A stretch of DNA of 57,038 nt from an uncultured Myxococcales bacterium (GTDB lineage: Bacteria; Myxococcota_A; UBA9042): NCBI GenBank assembly GCA_903919145.1, contig CAIXGW010000224.1, forward strand, positions 1-57,038, in the 5' to 3' direction. Below are positions 24,474-37,100 of the stretch, piece by piece (the stretch's first letter is position 1; the number at the start of each line of letters is the position of its first letter). The notes under the pieces were generated by a model, which had not been told where the DNA came from, did not search any database, and worked only from the letters and a program-made list of their open reading frames with translations. The translations under genes and the position numbers were made by a program.

Positions 24474-25094
24474 GCTGTGGTCGATGCTGGCTCGGCCCAT
24501 GCCGGCTGGCGCGATCGCGGTGGCCCTCGCTCCGCCCGCACCTGAGCCGGCTCCAGCCGTAGCCCCGCCCCGGCCCGCCCCGGCCCAGCCCGGCCCCTGC
24601 GCCGGTGCTCCAGCGCTGCCAAACGGCGGAGACACGCCACCAGCATTTGCAGCGTTTGGGCGTCAGTGCAAAGGACGGTTGCGCAGCGCAGGGCCCTTTG
24701 TTAGCCTTGGAGTGGGGGACTTGCTGCTTTCATCAGCAGCCGGTCCTTCCGCGAAGACCAGAGGCTGCGAGCCCAGGGTCGATTCCGCGTGCCAGTCGCG
24801 CCTCCCCCCGCGCAAGGTCACGAGAACTAATATGAACGCAGCTAGAAGCACCGCGCATCTGGACTCCGGACCCAGCTGTTGGCGATGCCTTGTTGGGACT
24901 GCGGCCGAAGGGCCGTGAGTATTCCCTGCGTCCCCCAGTGGCTCTGGTCCGTCTGCGCTGCCCCCACAGCGCTCGGGACCACTGCCTGCGAGTCCGTGTA
25001 TCGCCGAATCCACTGGCCCAAACGCCAGCGGAGATCGGCGGTGATCGGTCCGAAGGCAGATCTTTGCCGCTTGTTTGCGCGCCCGCCGCACCGG
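24474..25094. other. Non-coding region with a C-rich / G-quadruplex tract
   Basis: About 620 bases without a convincing gene: the open frames have no ribosome site, no recognisable protein and lower third-position bias. At 24563-24597 the minus strand has seven runs of three or four G separated by one or two bases, which is a strong G-quadruplex motif. The rest shows nothing recognisable up to the promoter of the giant gene. Confidence 0.5.
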
Positions 25095-25122
25095 ATGACC
25101 CAGAGCTGGGCCATGCTATACC
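25095..25122 (+). promoter_or_regulatory. Candidate promoter of the giant lipoprotein gene
   Basis: ATGACC (25095-25100), a 16-base spacer and TATACC (25117-25122), placing the start of transcription about 20 bases before the ATG at 25149. A 9-bp inverted repeat straddles the -10 box. Confidence 0.5.
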
Positions 25123-25129
25123 CAGCTCT
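25102..25129. promoter_or_regulatory. Inverted repeat over the -10 box (operator-like)
   Basis: AGAGCTGGG and CCCAGCTCT form perfect 9-bp arms with a 10-base centre CCATGCTATA. A dimeric repressor bound here would cover the promoter of the giant gene. Confidence 0.45.
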
Positions 25130-25148
25130 CTGGCCTAGGAGGATCGAG

Positions 25149-28100
25149 ATGCGAAATCAGCCGTCCCGACGCGCACTAGTTGTGACGTTTTGGGCCCTGT
25201 TGCTGGCCTTCGCCGGGTGTTCCGATCCTCAGCCCGCAGCCGATGACCGGCGCGACGCTGCAGGGGTGGACGCCGAGTTTGCGGTGGAGACGTTTGCGGC
25301 CACGCTGCCGCCCACGCTCGAAATCCTCAACCCCACAGAATACAAATACTTCTACGTCGACTACACGGCCAACCCGTTGGTCGCCGTCAAGGTCAACCTG
25401 CAGTTCAAGGTGTCGAACTACACCATTGGCTCGGGCGCGGGGCAGGTGATCTGCCGCGTGGACTACAAGAATCCGGCGCTGACCACTACGACCTTGGGCA
25501 TTGCCAACGTCGATCTGGGCACTACCAAGGGCACCCGCGTCATCACCTGCAACCTGGCCAGCGCCACGGGGCAGATCGAGCCCAACGCTGAGGCCTTTGT
25601 GGCCCGGCATGTGTACATCTCGCAGGATCCGTTTGACTCTTCCGTGGCCAATGGCTGCGCCAACTCCTTGGAGTGTAACGACGGCGTGGCCTGCACCCTG
25701 GACGACTGCGTCGGCGGCAAGTGCGAATTCAAGTACAAGGCGTACTGCTGCGGCAATGACTTGGAGTGCGCGCCCAACCTGAACTGCCTAGGGATTGGCA
25801 CCTATGACGCCAAGTGCAGCGCCTGCCTAAGCAACGCCGACTGCGACGACGGCGACCCCTGCACCAACAACGTCTGCGATACCAGCGACTTTGTGGGCAA
25901 GTGCTCCTTCCCCAAGCCCGACCCCGAGTGCTGCACCCAGCCGACCGATGCCTGCGACGACGGCAAGGCCTGCACCCTGGACAGCTGCGACGTGGCCGCC
26001 AAGAAGTGCAAGCACGCCAAGATCCCCGACACCTGCTGCACCGACAGCGACTGCGCCGCTCCAGACATCTGCAGCGTTGCCGCGTGCGTTGATGCCGAAT
26101 GCCGCTTTGCCAAAGACCAATTCAAGCCCGGCTGCTGCCAGACCGACGTCGACTGCGACATCGGCAACTTCTGCACGATCAGCAAGTGCAGCGCGACCGC
26201 CGGCCCCAACGGCTACAAGACCTGCGACTGGAGCCTGGACCCGGCCAAGATCGTCGACAGCAAGAAGTGCTGCGAGATGAAGGGCACGACCAACGAGTGC
26301 AACGACGGCAATCCTTGCACCTACGACATCTGCACCAACTACCAATGCGTCAACAAAGAAGTCGCCCAGTGCTGCAAGGTCAACGGCGACTGCGAAGACG
26401 ACAACTTCTGCACCACCAACACCTGCGTCAAGGCTGTGGGCGATGACGTTGGCCAGTGCCAGTACCCCAAGCCCGATCCGAGCTGCTGCTTGGCCAACGG
26501 CGACTGCAATGACGGCAAGTTCTGCACCACCGAGCTGTGCGACACCAATCAATTCAAGTGTGTTGTGACTAACACCGCGACTGATTGCTGTGACACCGAT
26601 GCCGAGTGCGACGACGGCAAGTTCTGCTCGGCCGACAGCTGCGTGAACCACTACTGCCTGCACGGCCCAGACAAGTTCAAGGCGCCCTGCTGCGAGACCG
26701 GCAACGCCGAGTGCAACGACGGCAACCCCTGCACCTTGGACACCTGCGATCTGGCCACCAAGAAATGCTCCTCCAAGTCCAACGGTGATCCGCTGTGCTG
26801 CGTTGACAGCGTGGGCTGCGACGACGGCGACTGCACGACCATCGACTACTGCGGCGCCGACAACAAGTGCACCACCAAGACCAACCCCGAGTCCTGCAAG
26901 GTCAATCTGGACTGCGACGACGGCAACTCGTGCACCAAAGACAGCTGCGACACCACCAATCCCAGCTGCGGCGTGTGCAAGCACGACGTGGAGCCCACCT
27001 GCTGCACCCAGGACTTTCAGTGCGATGACAGCGTGGCGCTCAACGGCCAGCCGCCCAATCCCAAGGCGGTCTGCACGACGGACAAGTGCGTCAACAACCA
27101 GTGCGTCAACACGACCATCGCCAACTGCTGCGCGACCGACACCGACGCCAAGACCACCTGCGACGACAAGAACGGCTGCACGATCGACTACTGCTTGGCT
27201 AACAGCTGTCACCACACCCTGCCCAAGGGCGGTTGCTGCGCCAGCAATGCCGACTGCAACGACGGCAGCCAGTGCACCACCGACGCCTGCGCCAACATCG
27301 ACGCCACCTCCAAGATGGGCTCTTGCACCCACGTGCAGCAGCCTGGCTGCATTTGCACCAAAGAAGGCGCGCAGCTGGGCATTGAGTGCAATGACAACAA
27401 CTTGTGCACCGCCGACTCTTGCATTGGCGGCCTGTGCAACAACGCGCCGATCGCCGGCTGCTGCCTAGACAAGTTTGACTGCGATGACGGCGCGCCCTGC
27501 ACCTACGACTACTGCATGCTCAACGAGTGCGTGCACCCGCCGACCTCCAGCGGCCAGAAGTTGTGCTGCTCTAAGGAAACCGAGGCCCTGGACTGCGCCT
27601 TCCTGAACACCGAGTGCGCCCAGGGTGTCTGCGCCGACCAGCCCGATGGCGCCAAGTCCTGCGTTACCCAGAGCCTGCCGGTCTGCACCGTCAACATCGG
27701 CTACTGCCAGGACTTCCAGAGCGGCTCTGACCTCAATGCGATGGGCTGGAACCCAGGCGATCTGGCCGCAAGCAAAGCGGCCAAGAATTGGAAGGTCGCC
27801 ACCGACACCGGTCTGGGGCCAGACAAGCACGCCAAGCTCGACTGGACGCCCACGGTGGTCAACTACGACACCTGCCTGCAGTCGCCGGTGATCCAGGCAG
27901 CTGGCGCCAAGACCATCACGATTCAGTATGACCATGAATTTGCGCCCAACATCGGCACCGCGACCATCTCGATCTACGGGTCGCTGGGCGGCGCCAATCC
28001 AGACTGGAGCCAGGGCACGCTGGTGCAGACGTGGTTGGACCAGGCGGCGATCCTGGGCCCGCAGACGGTGGACATCAAGCTGCCTTCTGGCTTGACCGGC

Positions 28101-31100
28101 TCCAACGGTCTGCGCCTGGCCTTCTGCGTTCAGGGCGCCAGCACTTTTGACATCAGCAGCTATGCGCTGGACAACATCTGCATCGTCAAAGGCGAAAAGC
28201 CGGCGATGACCAAGTGCCCCGTCAATCAGATTGTGCCGATGGGCACGTCCAAGACGCTGCCGGTCAAAGCCAAGGACCCCGATCTCGATGCGATCCTCAG
28301 CTTCCAGCTGGTCAATGCGCCAAGCTTTGTCAGCTTGTCTTCGGCGCTGTACTACTGGCTCGATGAGTCGTGGAACACCAACCTGACCATCTCGCCCGGC
28401 AGCGTGGCCGACGTGGGCACCTGGCCGGTGACGATCAAGGTCTCCGACGGCACCCTCTACTCCTTGTGCACCTTTGAGATCACCGTGACCTATCAGGGTG
28501 GCTTCCTGGTCTGGCGGCCGTCAGAAGTGCCCAAGATCCACGGCGACAAGCTGTTTACTGCCCTCAAGGCGCAGGGCGTCACAGTCCAGCACATCACCGA
28601 CCTGTCCTTGTATCCGCAGCTCAAGGGCTTCCAAGGCATCTTTGTGGCGCTGGGTGTCTATCCCAACAACCACGTGCTGGACGAAACCGAGTCGACAGCT
28701 CTGCTGGGCTACGCAGCCGAAACCGGCAAGCTGTACATGGAAGGCGGCGACACCTGGGCGTTCGACAAGCAGTGGCCCATTCACTCTGCCTTCAAGTTGC
28801 TGCCCAAGAATGACTCGTCGACGACCGGCATCACCGGACCTTTGGCGGGATCGGGCATGTACAAAGACATCGCCCAAAGTCCGGCCAAGGTCTACAAGTT
28901 TGGCTTTGAAGCCGGCAACCTGGACTATGACAACCTCAACGACGTCATTGCCGGCAAGACCAACATCGCCCGCACCAAGACTGTGCTGGTGAGCGATGGC
29001 TCCGAGATCTCTGGCGTGCAAGTCGGCCACGACGATCCCCAGGGCTATCGCACCGTGGCTTCTTCGATCCCCTTTGCTGGCGTGGTCGAAGGCCCGACGG
29101 GCGACACCCCCAACCAGATGATGGCGCGCATTCTGCACTTCTTTGCCAACGGCTTTGTGGACTGCTTGACCAACGATCAGTGCGACGACCAGGACACCTG
29201 CACGATCGACAGCTGCACCGGCGGCGCCTGCGTCAACAAGTCCAACTGCACCTGCAGCTCGGGCGGTGGCCTGACTTGCGGCGCCTCGGCGACTCTGGTC
29301 AGCAACGGCGCGGGCTCGACGACCAACGTCAAGACCTACGGCTGCGACCCCAGCGTCGACTACACCGGCAAGGAATTCGCGTTGAAGTACAGCGCGGTCA
29401 ACTCGGCCCCGGTGACGGTCAAGGTCAGCAACCTGACCAACCCCGCCGCCCGGGTGTTTGTGCTCAAGGGCAACCAGGGCGCTTGCGATGCCAAGCAATG
29501 CATCGCCATGGGTGCGGCCACGACCTTCAATTTCGCCGGCGCCGCAGGCAATGACTACTTCATTGTGATCGACGTCCCCGCTGGCGGCACCGCTCAGGCC
29601 GACGTGCAGATCAGCTGCGGCCAGCCCGAGATCTGCAACGACGGCGTGGACAACAACGGCAACAACTTGGTCGACTGCAAAGACCTGGGCTCGTGCTGCG
29701 GCGACGCGGCGTGCGCCGAAGTCTGCGACGGCGCGGACAACAACTGCGATGGCTCGGTCGACGAAGGCTGCGACGACGACGCCGACGGCTACTGCGACAA
29801 GGACATGACCGTGGCCGGCACACCGGCGATCTGCCCCAAGGGCGGCGGCGACTGCGACGACACCGGCGGCACCACCAACCCGGGCGCCGTGGAGGTCTGC
29901 AACAACGGCAAGGACGACAACTGCGACGGCACCGGCAATGAAGAGGGCAGCCAGGGCTGCGGCAACTACTGGGTCGATGTCGACGGCGATACCTACGGTG
30001 CCGGCGCCGGCAAGTGCCTGTGCTCGCCGATCGGCGCCTACAAGGCGATCAAGTCCGGCGACTGCAAAGATGACAATGACAAGGTCAACCCGGCGGCCGT
30101 AGAGATCTGCGGCAACGGCTTGGACGACAACTGCTCTGGCAGCCAGAACGACACCAACGCCTTGGGTTGCAGCGACTTCTTCACCGACGCCGACCAGGAC
30201 ACCTGGGGTTCTCTGCCCAAGAAGTGCCAGTGCATCGCCCAAGGTGCCATCAGTGCGACCAAGCCCGGCGACTGCAAGGACAACAACGCGCTGGTCAACC
30301 CCGACTCTGCCGAGAGCTGCAACGACCAGGACGACAACTGCAACGGCGCCACCGATGAAGGCTGCGACGACGACAAGGACGGCTACTGCGACACCGGCCT
30401 TGGCTACGAGTCGATCGGCGGCTCGACCAAGCTGTGCGGCAGCGCGCCCCAGCTGCAGAACCTGGTGCTGACCTGTGCGCCTGGGTCGACGATCACGGTC
30501 ATCGACTTTGCCAGCTATGGCGACGCTGGAGGCGTGTGCCAGCTGTTCCAGACGGGCGCGTGCAATGCGGCGGCTTCTTTGCAGGTCGTCAAGACTGCCT
30601 GCTTGGGCAAGTCCAGCTGCTCGATCCCCGCCACCAATGCGGCCTTTGGCGGCGACCCGTGCGCGGGCACGGCCAAGAGCCTGACCGTCCAGGTGACCTG
30701 TACCGGTAGCACCGGCACCGCGCCACAGATCTGCCCCAAGGGCGCCGGCGACACCGATGACAAAGACCCGCTGGTCAATCCGGAAGGCAAGGAGATCTGC
30801 GACAACATCGACAACGACTCCGACGGCCTCATCGACGATGGCTGCGACGACGACAACGACGACTTCTGCGACAAGAGCATGATCGTGGTCGGTGCGCCGG
30901 GCGTTTGCCCCAAGGGCACCGGCGACTGCGATGACGACCAGAACAAGGTCAACCCCGGCATGGCAGAGGACTGCAACACCCCCGCCGACGACGACTGCAA
31001 CGGCAACACCAATGACCTCAATGCCAACAACTGCCAGCCGTACTTCATTGACGGCGACTCGGACGGCTACGGCAACAAGCAGTTCAAGTGCTTCTGCAGC

Positions 31101-34100
31101 CCGGTAGGCGTGTACAAGGCCAAGAAGACCGCCGACTGCGACGACACCCTGGCCAGCATCAACCCAGGTGCCATCGAAGTCTGCGATAACTTTGACAACA
31201 ACTGCAGCGGCACCGTCGACGAAGGCTGTGACGACGACGGCGACGGCTACTGCGACCTGGCCCAGGGCATGGGCAGCGCCGGTTCGGTCCTCTGCGTCAA
31301 CGGCGGCGGCGACTGCGACGACACCAACAGCGGCGTCAACCCAGGCAAGGCAGAGATCTGCGGCAACAACATTGACGACAACTGCGCCGGTGGCCAAAAC
31401 GATGCGGGCGCGATCGGCTGCACCAACTACTACGGCGACGGCGACGGCGACGGCTTTGGCTCGCAGGCCTCCAAGTGCCTGTGCTCTGCTACGGGCGCCT
31501 TCACTTCAGACAACTCTTTGGACTGCAACGACAATGACAAGGCGGTCAAGCCCGGCGCCATCGAGATCTGTGACAACCTGGACAACAACTGCAGCGACAA
31601 TCCGGCAGTGGCAGAGAAGAATACGTTTGGCGCGGCCAGCCAGGCCGTCGCTGCCAACTACATTGCCCAGGAAGTCGTGTTTGCCACCGGCGGCACGCTG
31701 AGCAGCATTGGCGTGCGCCTCAAGGCCGTCAGCAGCCAGTCGGCGACCCTGTACCTGTACAAGGGGGCCAAGCCAAGTGCATTGACGGGTCAGGTCGAGG
31801 CGATAGGGCCGCTGGCCATTGCCGCCAGTGGCACGACGTTTGTGGACTACAAGTTCACTTCCGCCGTCAAGCCGACGGTGACCGCGGGCGAGACGTGGGT
31901 CCTGGTCCTCAAGTCCAGCGGCGCCGACGCCTCTCTCAATGCTACTGCGGCCAATGCCTACACCAAGGGCGGCGCCTTCAGCGCCCCCAGCTCGCCCTTT
32001 ACCTGGACTGCGCTGGGCAGCGGCGCCACCGACATTGGCTTTGAGATCGCGTTGATCCCCGCCGGTTCGCCGGTGGATGAGGGCTGCGACGACGACAATG
32101 ACGGCTTCTGCGACGCCAACATGAAGACCACCGCGGCGGACACCTGCACCTCCGGCGGCGGCGACTGCGTGGACACCAACGCCCAGATCAACCCGGCGGT
32201 GGCCAAGGAACTCTGCGACGGCAAGGACGACAACTGCAACGGCTTGACCGATGACGGCTGCGACGACGATGCCGACGGCTACTGCGATGCCGGCTACACC
32301 ATTGCCAACCCGGCCCCGGCCATCTGCTCCAAGGGCACCGGCGACTGCGACGACTTGAACAGCGACCAGAATCCCGGCGCCAAGGAAGTCTGCTCCAACA
32401 GCATCGACGACAACTGCAACGGCTCGCAGAACGATGCCGACGCCATTGGCTGCAAGCCTTACTACTACGACGGCGACAACGATGGCGCGGGCGTCAACAT
32501 CAACAAGTGCATGTGCGCGAGCTCTGGCTTGTTTACGGCGGCCGCTGGCGGTGACTGTGACGACGCCAACACCCAGGTCAAGCCCGGGGCGGCCGAAGTT
32601 TGCGCCGATGGTGTAGACAACGACTGCGACGGCGACGACAACGACCCAGGCGCCAGTGGTTGCAAGGACTTCTTTGTGGACGGCGACAACGACGGCTACG
32701 GCCTTGCCGGCCTCAAGCAGTGCCTGTGCTTGGGCTCTGCGCCCTACAAGGCCAGCAAGAGCGGCGACTGCAATGACAATTCCGCCGTCATCAACCCCGG
32801 CAAGACTGAAGTCTGCAACGACGCCGATGACAACTGCACGGCCGGCGTCGACGAAGGCTGCAACGACGACTTTGACGGCTACTGCGACTCGGCGATGACC
32901 ACGGTGGGCCTGCCCAACATCTGCCCGTTTGGCGGCGGCGACTGCGTAGACACCAACGCCAGCGCCAACCCCGGCAAGCCCGAGCAGTGCGACGATGTGG
33001 ACAACAACTGCAACGACGCCAAAGACGAAGGCTGCAACGACGACGCCGACAACTACTGCGACGCGGCCATGGTCACGGTCGGCAAGCCCACCATCTGCAA
33101 CGCCGGCGGCGGCGACTGCGATGACTCCAAGAATGGCGTCTTCCCCAACAACGGCGAGTTCTGCACCACCACCTGGGACGACAACTGCAACGGCGACACC
33201 AACGACCCGGGCGCCCAGGGCTGCACGGCCTACGGCCTGGACAACGACGGCGACGCCTACGGCGACAAGAGCGCGGCCGGAGCTTGCACCTGCAAGGCCA
33301 TCCAGCCGTACACCGGCACCAAGGGCAACACCGACTGCAATGACAAGAACGACCTGGTCAACCCAGGCATCGCGGAGCTGTGCGACGGCATCGACAACAA
33401 CTGCGTTGGCGGCACCGACGAGGGCTGCGATGACGACAAGGACGGCTTCTGCGACTCGACCATGATCACCGTTGGCAAGCCCACGGTCTGCATCAAGGGC
33501 GGCGGCGACTGCCAGGACAACAACCCGGTGGTCAACCCCGCTGCGATTGAGACCTGCGCCAACGGCGTGGACGAAGACTGCGACGGCTCGCTCAACGGCA
33601 TGAACGCCACCGGCTGCACCGTCTACTACCTGGATGCCGACAAGGACAGCTGGGGCGTCAATGTAGGCCAGTGCTGGTGCTCGCCGACCAATGGCTACAC
33701 CGTGGGCGCCAGCAAGCTGGGCGACTGCGACGACACCACCAGCGCCGTGAATCCCGGTGCCACCGAAGTCTGCGGCGACGGCAAAGACAACAACTGCAAC
33801 GGCAGCCAGAATGACGTCAATGCAACCGGTTGCCTGGGCTTCTACAAAGACGGCGACAAGGACGGCTACGGCGCCGGTGCCACCCAGTGCCAGTGCTTTG
33901 CCGAGGGCCTGTTCATCACCGCCCAGGGCAACGACTGCGACGACGGCAACAATGCGGTCAACCCAGGCGTCCTGGAGCGCTGCGACGAGCTGGACAACCA
34001 GTGCAACAGCCAGATCGACGAGGGCTGCGACGACGACAACGACGACTACTGCGACGCCGCCATGTTTACCAGCGGCACGCCCTCGGTTTGCCCGTTTGGC

Positions 34101-37100
34101 AAGGGCGACTGCAACGACGGCAGCAGCGCCATCAAGCCGGGTGCCGCAGAAGTCTGCGACAACCTGGATCAAAACTGCGACAGCACCATTGACGACGGCT
34201 GTGACGACGACAAGGACGGCTACTGCGACAAGAGCTTGACCGTGGTTGGCACGCCGACGATCTGCATCAGCGGCGGCAATGACTGCGACGACACCAACAG
34301 CCAGGTGCGCCCCGGCAAGACCGAGCTCTGCGACGATCTGGACAACCAGTGCAACGGCCAGATCGACGAAGGGTGCGACGACGACAACGACAACTACTGC
34401 GACAGCGGCCTGGCCGTGGTCGGCGGGCCTTCTACCTGCACCGCGGGTGGCGGCGACTGCAACGACGCCAGCAATGCGGTCAATCCTGGCAAGTCCGAGG
34501 TCTGCGACGGCATCGACAACAACTGCGCCGCCGGCGCCGACGAAACCTGCAAAGACAGCGACGGCGACGGCTACTGCGTCGGCGTCAGCAACGTCAGCAC
34601 CGGCTGCCCCAAGGGCGGCGGCGACTGCAACGACTCCAACAAGCTGGTCAACCCCGGCGCGCTGGAGACCTGCGCCACCGAGTACGACGACAACTGCGAC
34701 GGCGAAAACAACGTGGTGACCAGCGGCGTGGGCGCGTGCACCGAGTGCGGCACGGGCAGCGACGGCGACTACGCCCCCACCACCAGCGGCACGCTGGCCG
34801 GCGGCACCTACAACTACAAGAGCTTTACCATCAAGGCCGGCGTGACGATCACGGTGACGGGAACGGCGCCGCTGGTCATCAAGGTGCAGGGACCCATCAC
34901 CATTGCTGGTGAACTGGTTGCCAATGGCCTGGCAGGAACCAACACGACTGGCACCTACGATGGCGCCAGCTATCCCGGTGGCCAGGGCGTTGCCGGTGGC
35001 GGCAAAGGCGGAGACGCCTGCTACGGCTGCACAGGCGGCACGGGCGCTGGCCCTGGCGGTGGCGGCGGATCGAGCACCTCCAGCTACGGCGGTGGCGGCG
35101 GCGGCGGCGGCTATGCGACCAACGGTTCCAATGGTCAGCAGAGCGCCAACGGTGTCTATGGCACCGGCGGTGCGTCGCACGGCGACCCGCAGATCGGCAG
35201 CTTTGTCGGTGGCTCCGGTGGTGGCGGCGGTGGCTACGGTGGCGCGATCAACCAGTCCGGTTCTGGCGGCGGCGGCGGCGGCGGCGCGATCAAGCTGACC
35301 GGTACGGCCGTGACCGTGAGTGGTGCCATTCGCAGCAACGGCGGCAAAGGCGGCGACATCGTGGCCTGCGGTGACGGCGGCGCAGGCGGCGGCGGCTCCG
35401 GCGGTACGATTTGGCTGCGCGGCAGCAAGATGACGATCACCGGCACCGTGCAGGCAGTCGGTGGCGCTGCGGGCCTGAAGTGCCCCAGCCGGCCTACCGG
35501 TGACGGCGGCGCTGGTGCGGTCGGCCGCATCCGCGTCGACTCCATCGATACCATCCAAGGGACGACGACGCCCACCCTGGCCAAGGGAGACACTACCGGC
35601 CTGGGCGATGCCTCGATGTGCACCAACTTCTACGTCGACGGCGACGGCGATGGCTTTGGTACGGGTACCCCCAGCTGCCAGTGCTACCAGTCAGGTGGCA
35701 AGAACGTGCTGCAAGCGGGCGACTGCAACGACGCCAACAAGGCGGTGAATCCGGCGGCAGCCGAGGTCTGCGATGGCGCGGACAACGACTGCAAAGACGG
35801 CACCGACACCGGCTGCGACAAGGACGGCGACCTGTACTGCGACTCGGCCAAGATCATCGCCAGCACAGCCACTTGCTCCAAGTCCAAGCTACCGGCTCCC
35901 GGCAGCACCGGCACGGGCGACGACTGCGACGACGCCAACGTCAAGGTCTTCCCGGGCGTGGCCGAGATCTGCGACGGTCTGGACAACAACTGCAACCTGG
36001 TAGTGGACGACGGCTGCGACGACGACGACGACAACTACTGCGATGCGTCGATGACCACCGTTGACTCGAGCAAGCCGCAGCTGGGCGTCTTCATCGGCAC
36101 CTCGATCAACATGGACACCCGGTCCCACGGCGGCGGCTACAGCCCAACCCACAAGGAATACTGGTATCCAGAGTGGGCGGGCAACACCATTTACCGCTAC
36201 GACCTCAACTATCAGCTGTTGGGCACCTTCAGCTCTGGCACCGGCAGCATCATGCAGCTCTACGGCGACGTGGACGACACCTACTACACGGCGACCTGGG
36301 GCAACGCGACCATTGAGAAGTACCAGGGCAAGACGGCCAACAAGCTGTGGAGCTTCAACATTGGCTCTACGGCCGGTGCGGTCGCCTGTGACAGCCAGTA
36401 CGTCTACGCCATGCGCGAGTCGGGGATGACCGTGTGGGTGCTCAACAAGAGCAACGGCTCACTGGTCAAGACCATCAACCTGAACGGCGGTACCAACACC
36501 ACCACCTACGGCGGCTTGGCTGTGGTGGGCGAGTTCTTGTACCTGGGCCGCTACAACGGCGAAGTCATCCGCTACAACAAGACCACCGGCCAGTACATCG
36601 ACCAGTTTGGCGTGGCCACCAACATCTACAACATGGCGTTCAACGGCAAGGACTACTGCATCTCTGCCAACAGCAGCACTGTGTATTGCTACACCATCCA
36701 GCAGAATGGCTTGCCGCCGACTTGCACGGCTGGTGGGACCGACTGCAACGACGGCGACACCTTGATCAACCCCAAGGCCAAAGAGAGCTGCGCTACGCCT
36801 GGCGACGACAACTGCGACGGCAAGACCGACGAGCTGGGCGCGCAGTCTTGCACCACCTGGTACCTGGATGGGGATGGCGACGGCTTTGGCTCACCGAGCA
36901 GCCAGTGCTGGTGCGCAGCCAACGGCAGCTACAAGTCCACCAAGGCCGGCGACTGCGATGACAACGATGCCCAGCTCTATCCGGGCTTGGCCGAGGCTTG
37001 CGACTTCAAGGACAACAACTGCAACAACGCCATTGACGAAGGCTGCGACGACGACAATGACGGCTACTGCGACGCCAGCATGGTCTACAACGGCGCTCCG

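Noticed and set aside
24463..24918. Open frames in the gap between tRNA-Gly and the giant gene
   Set aside because: No ribosome site, no recognisable protein and overlap with the terminator and G-rich tract.
24879..25148. Upstream in-frame extension of the giant gene by 90 codons
   Set aside because: The lipoprotein signal peptide and AGGAGG place the start at 25149; the extension covers the promoter and the inverted repeat and has no protein-like character.
31506..35558. Very long minus-strand open frames opposite the giant gene (also 28521-31397 and 25827-27332)
   Set aside because: They mirror the biased codons of the plus-strand Asp/Cys repeats, giving low-complexity Ala/Val/Asp protein with no ribosome site or family match.
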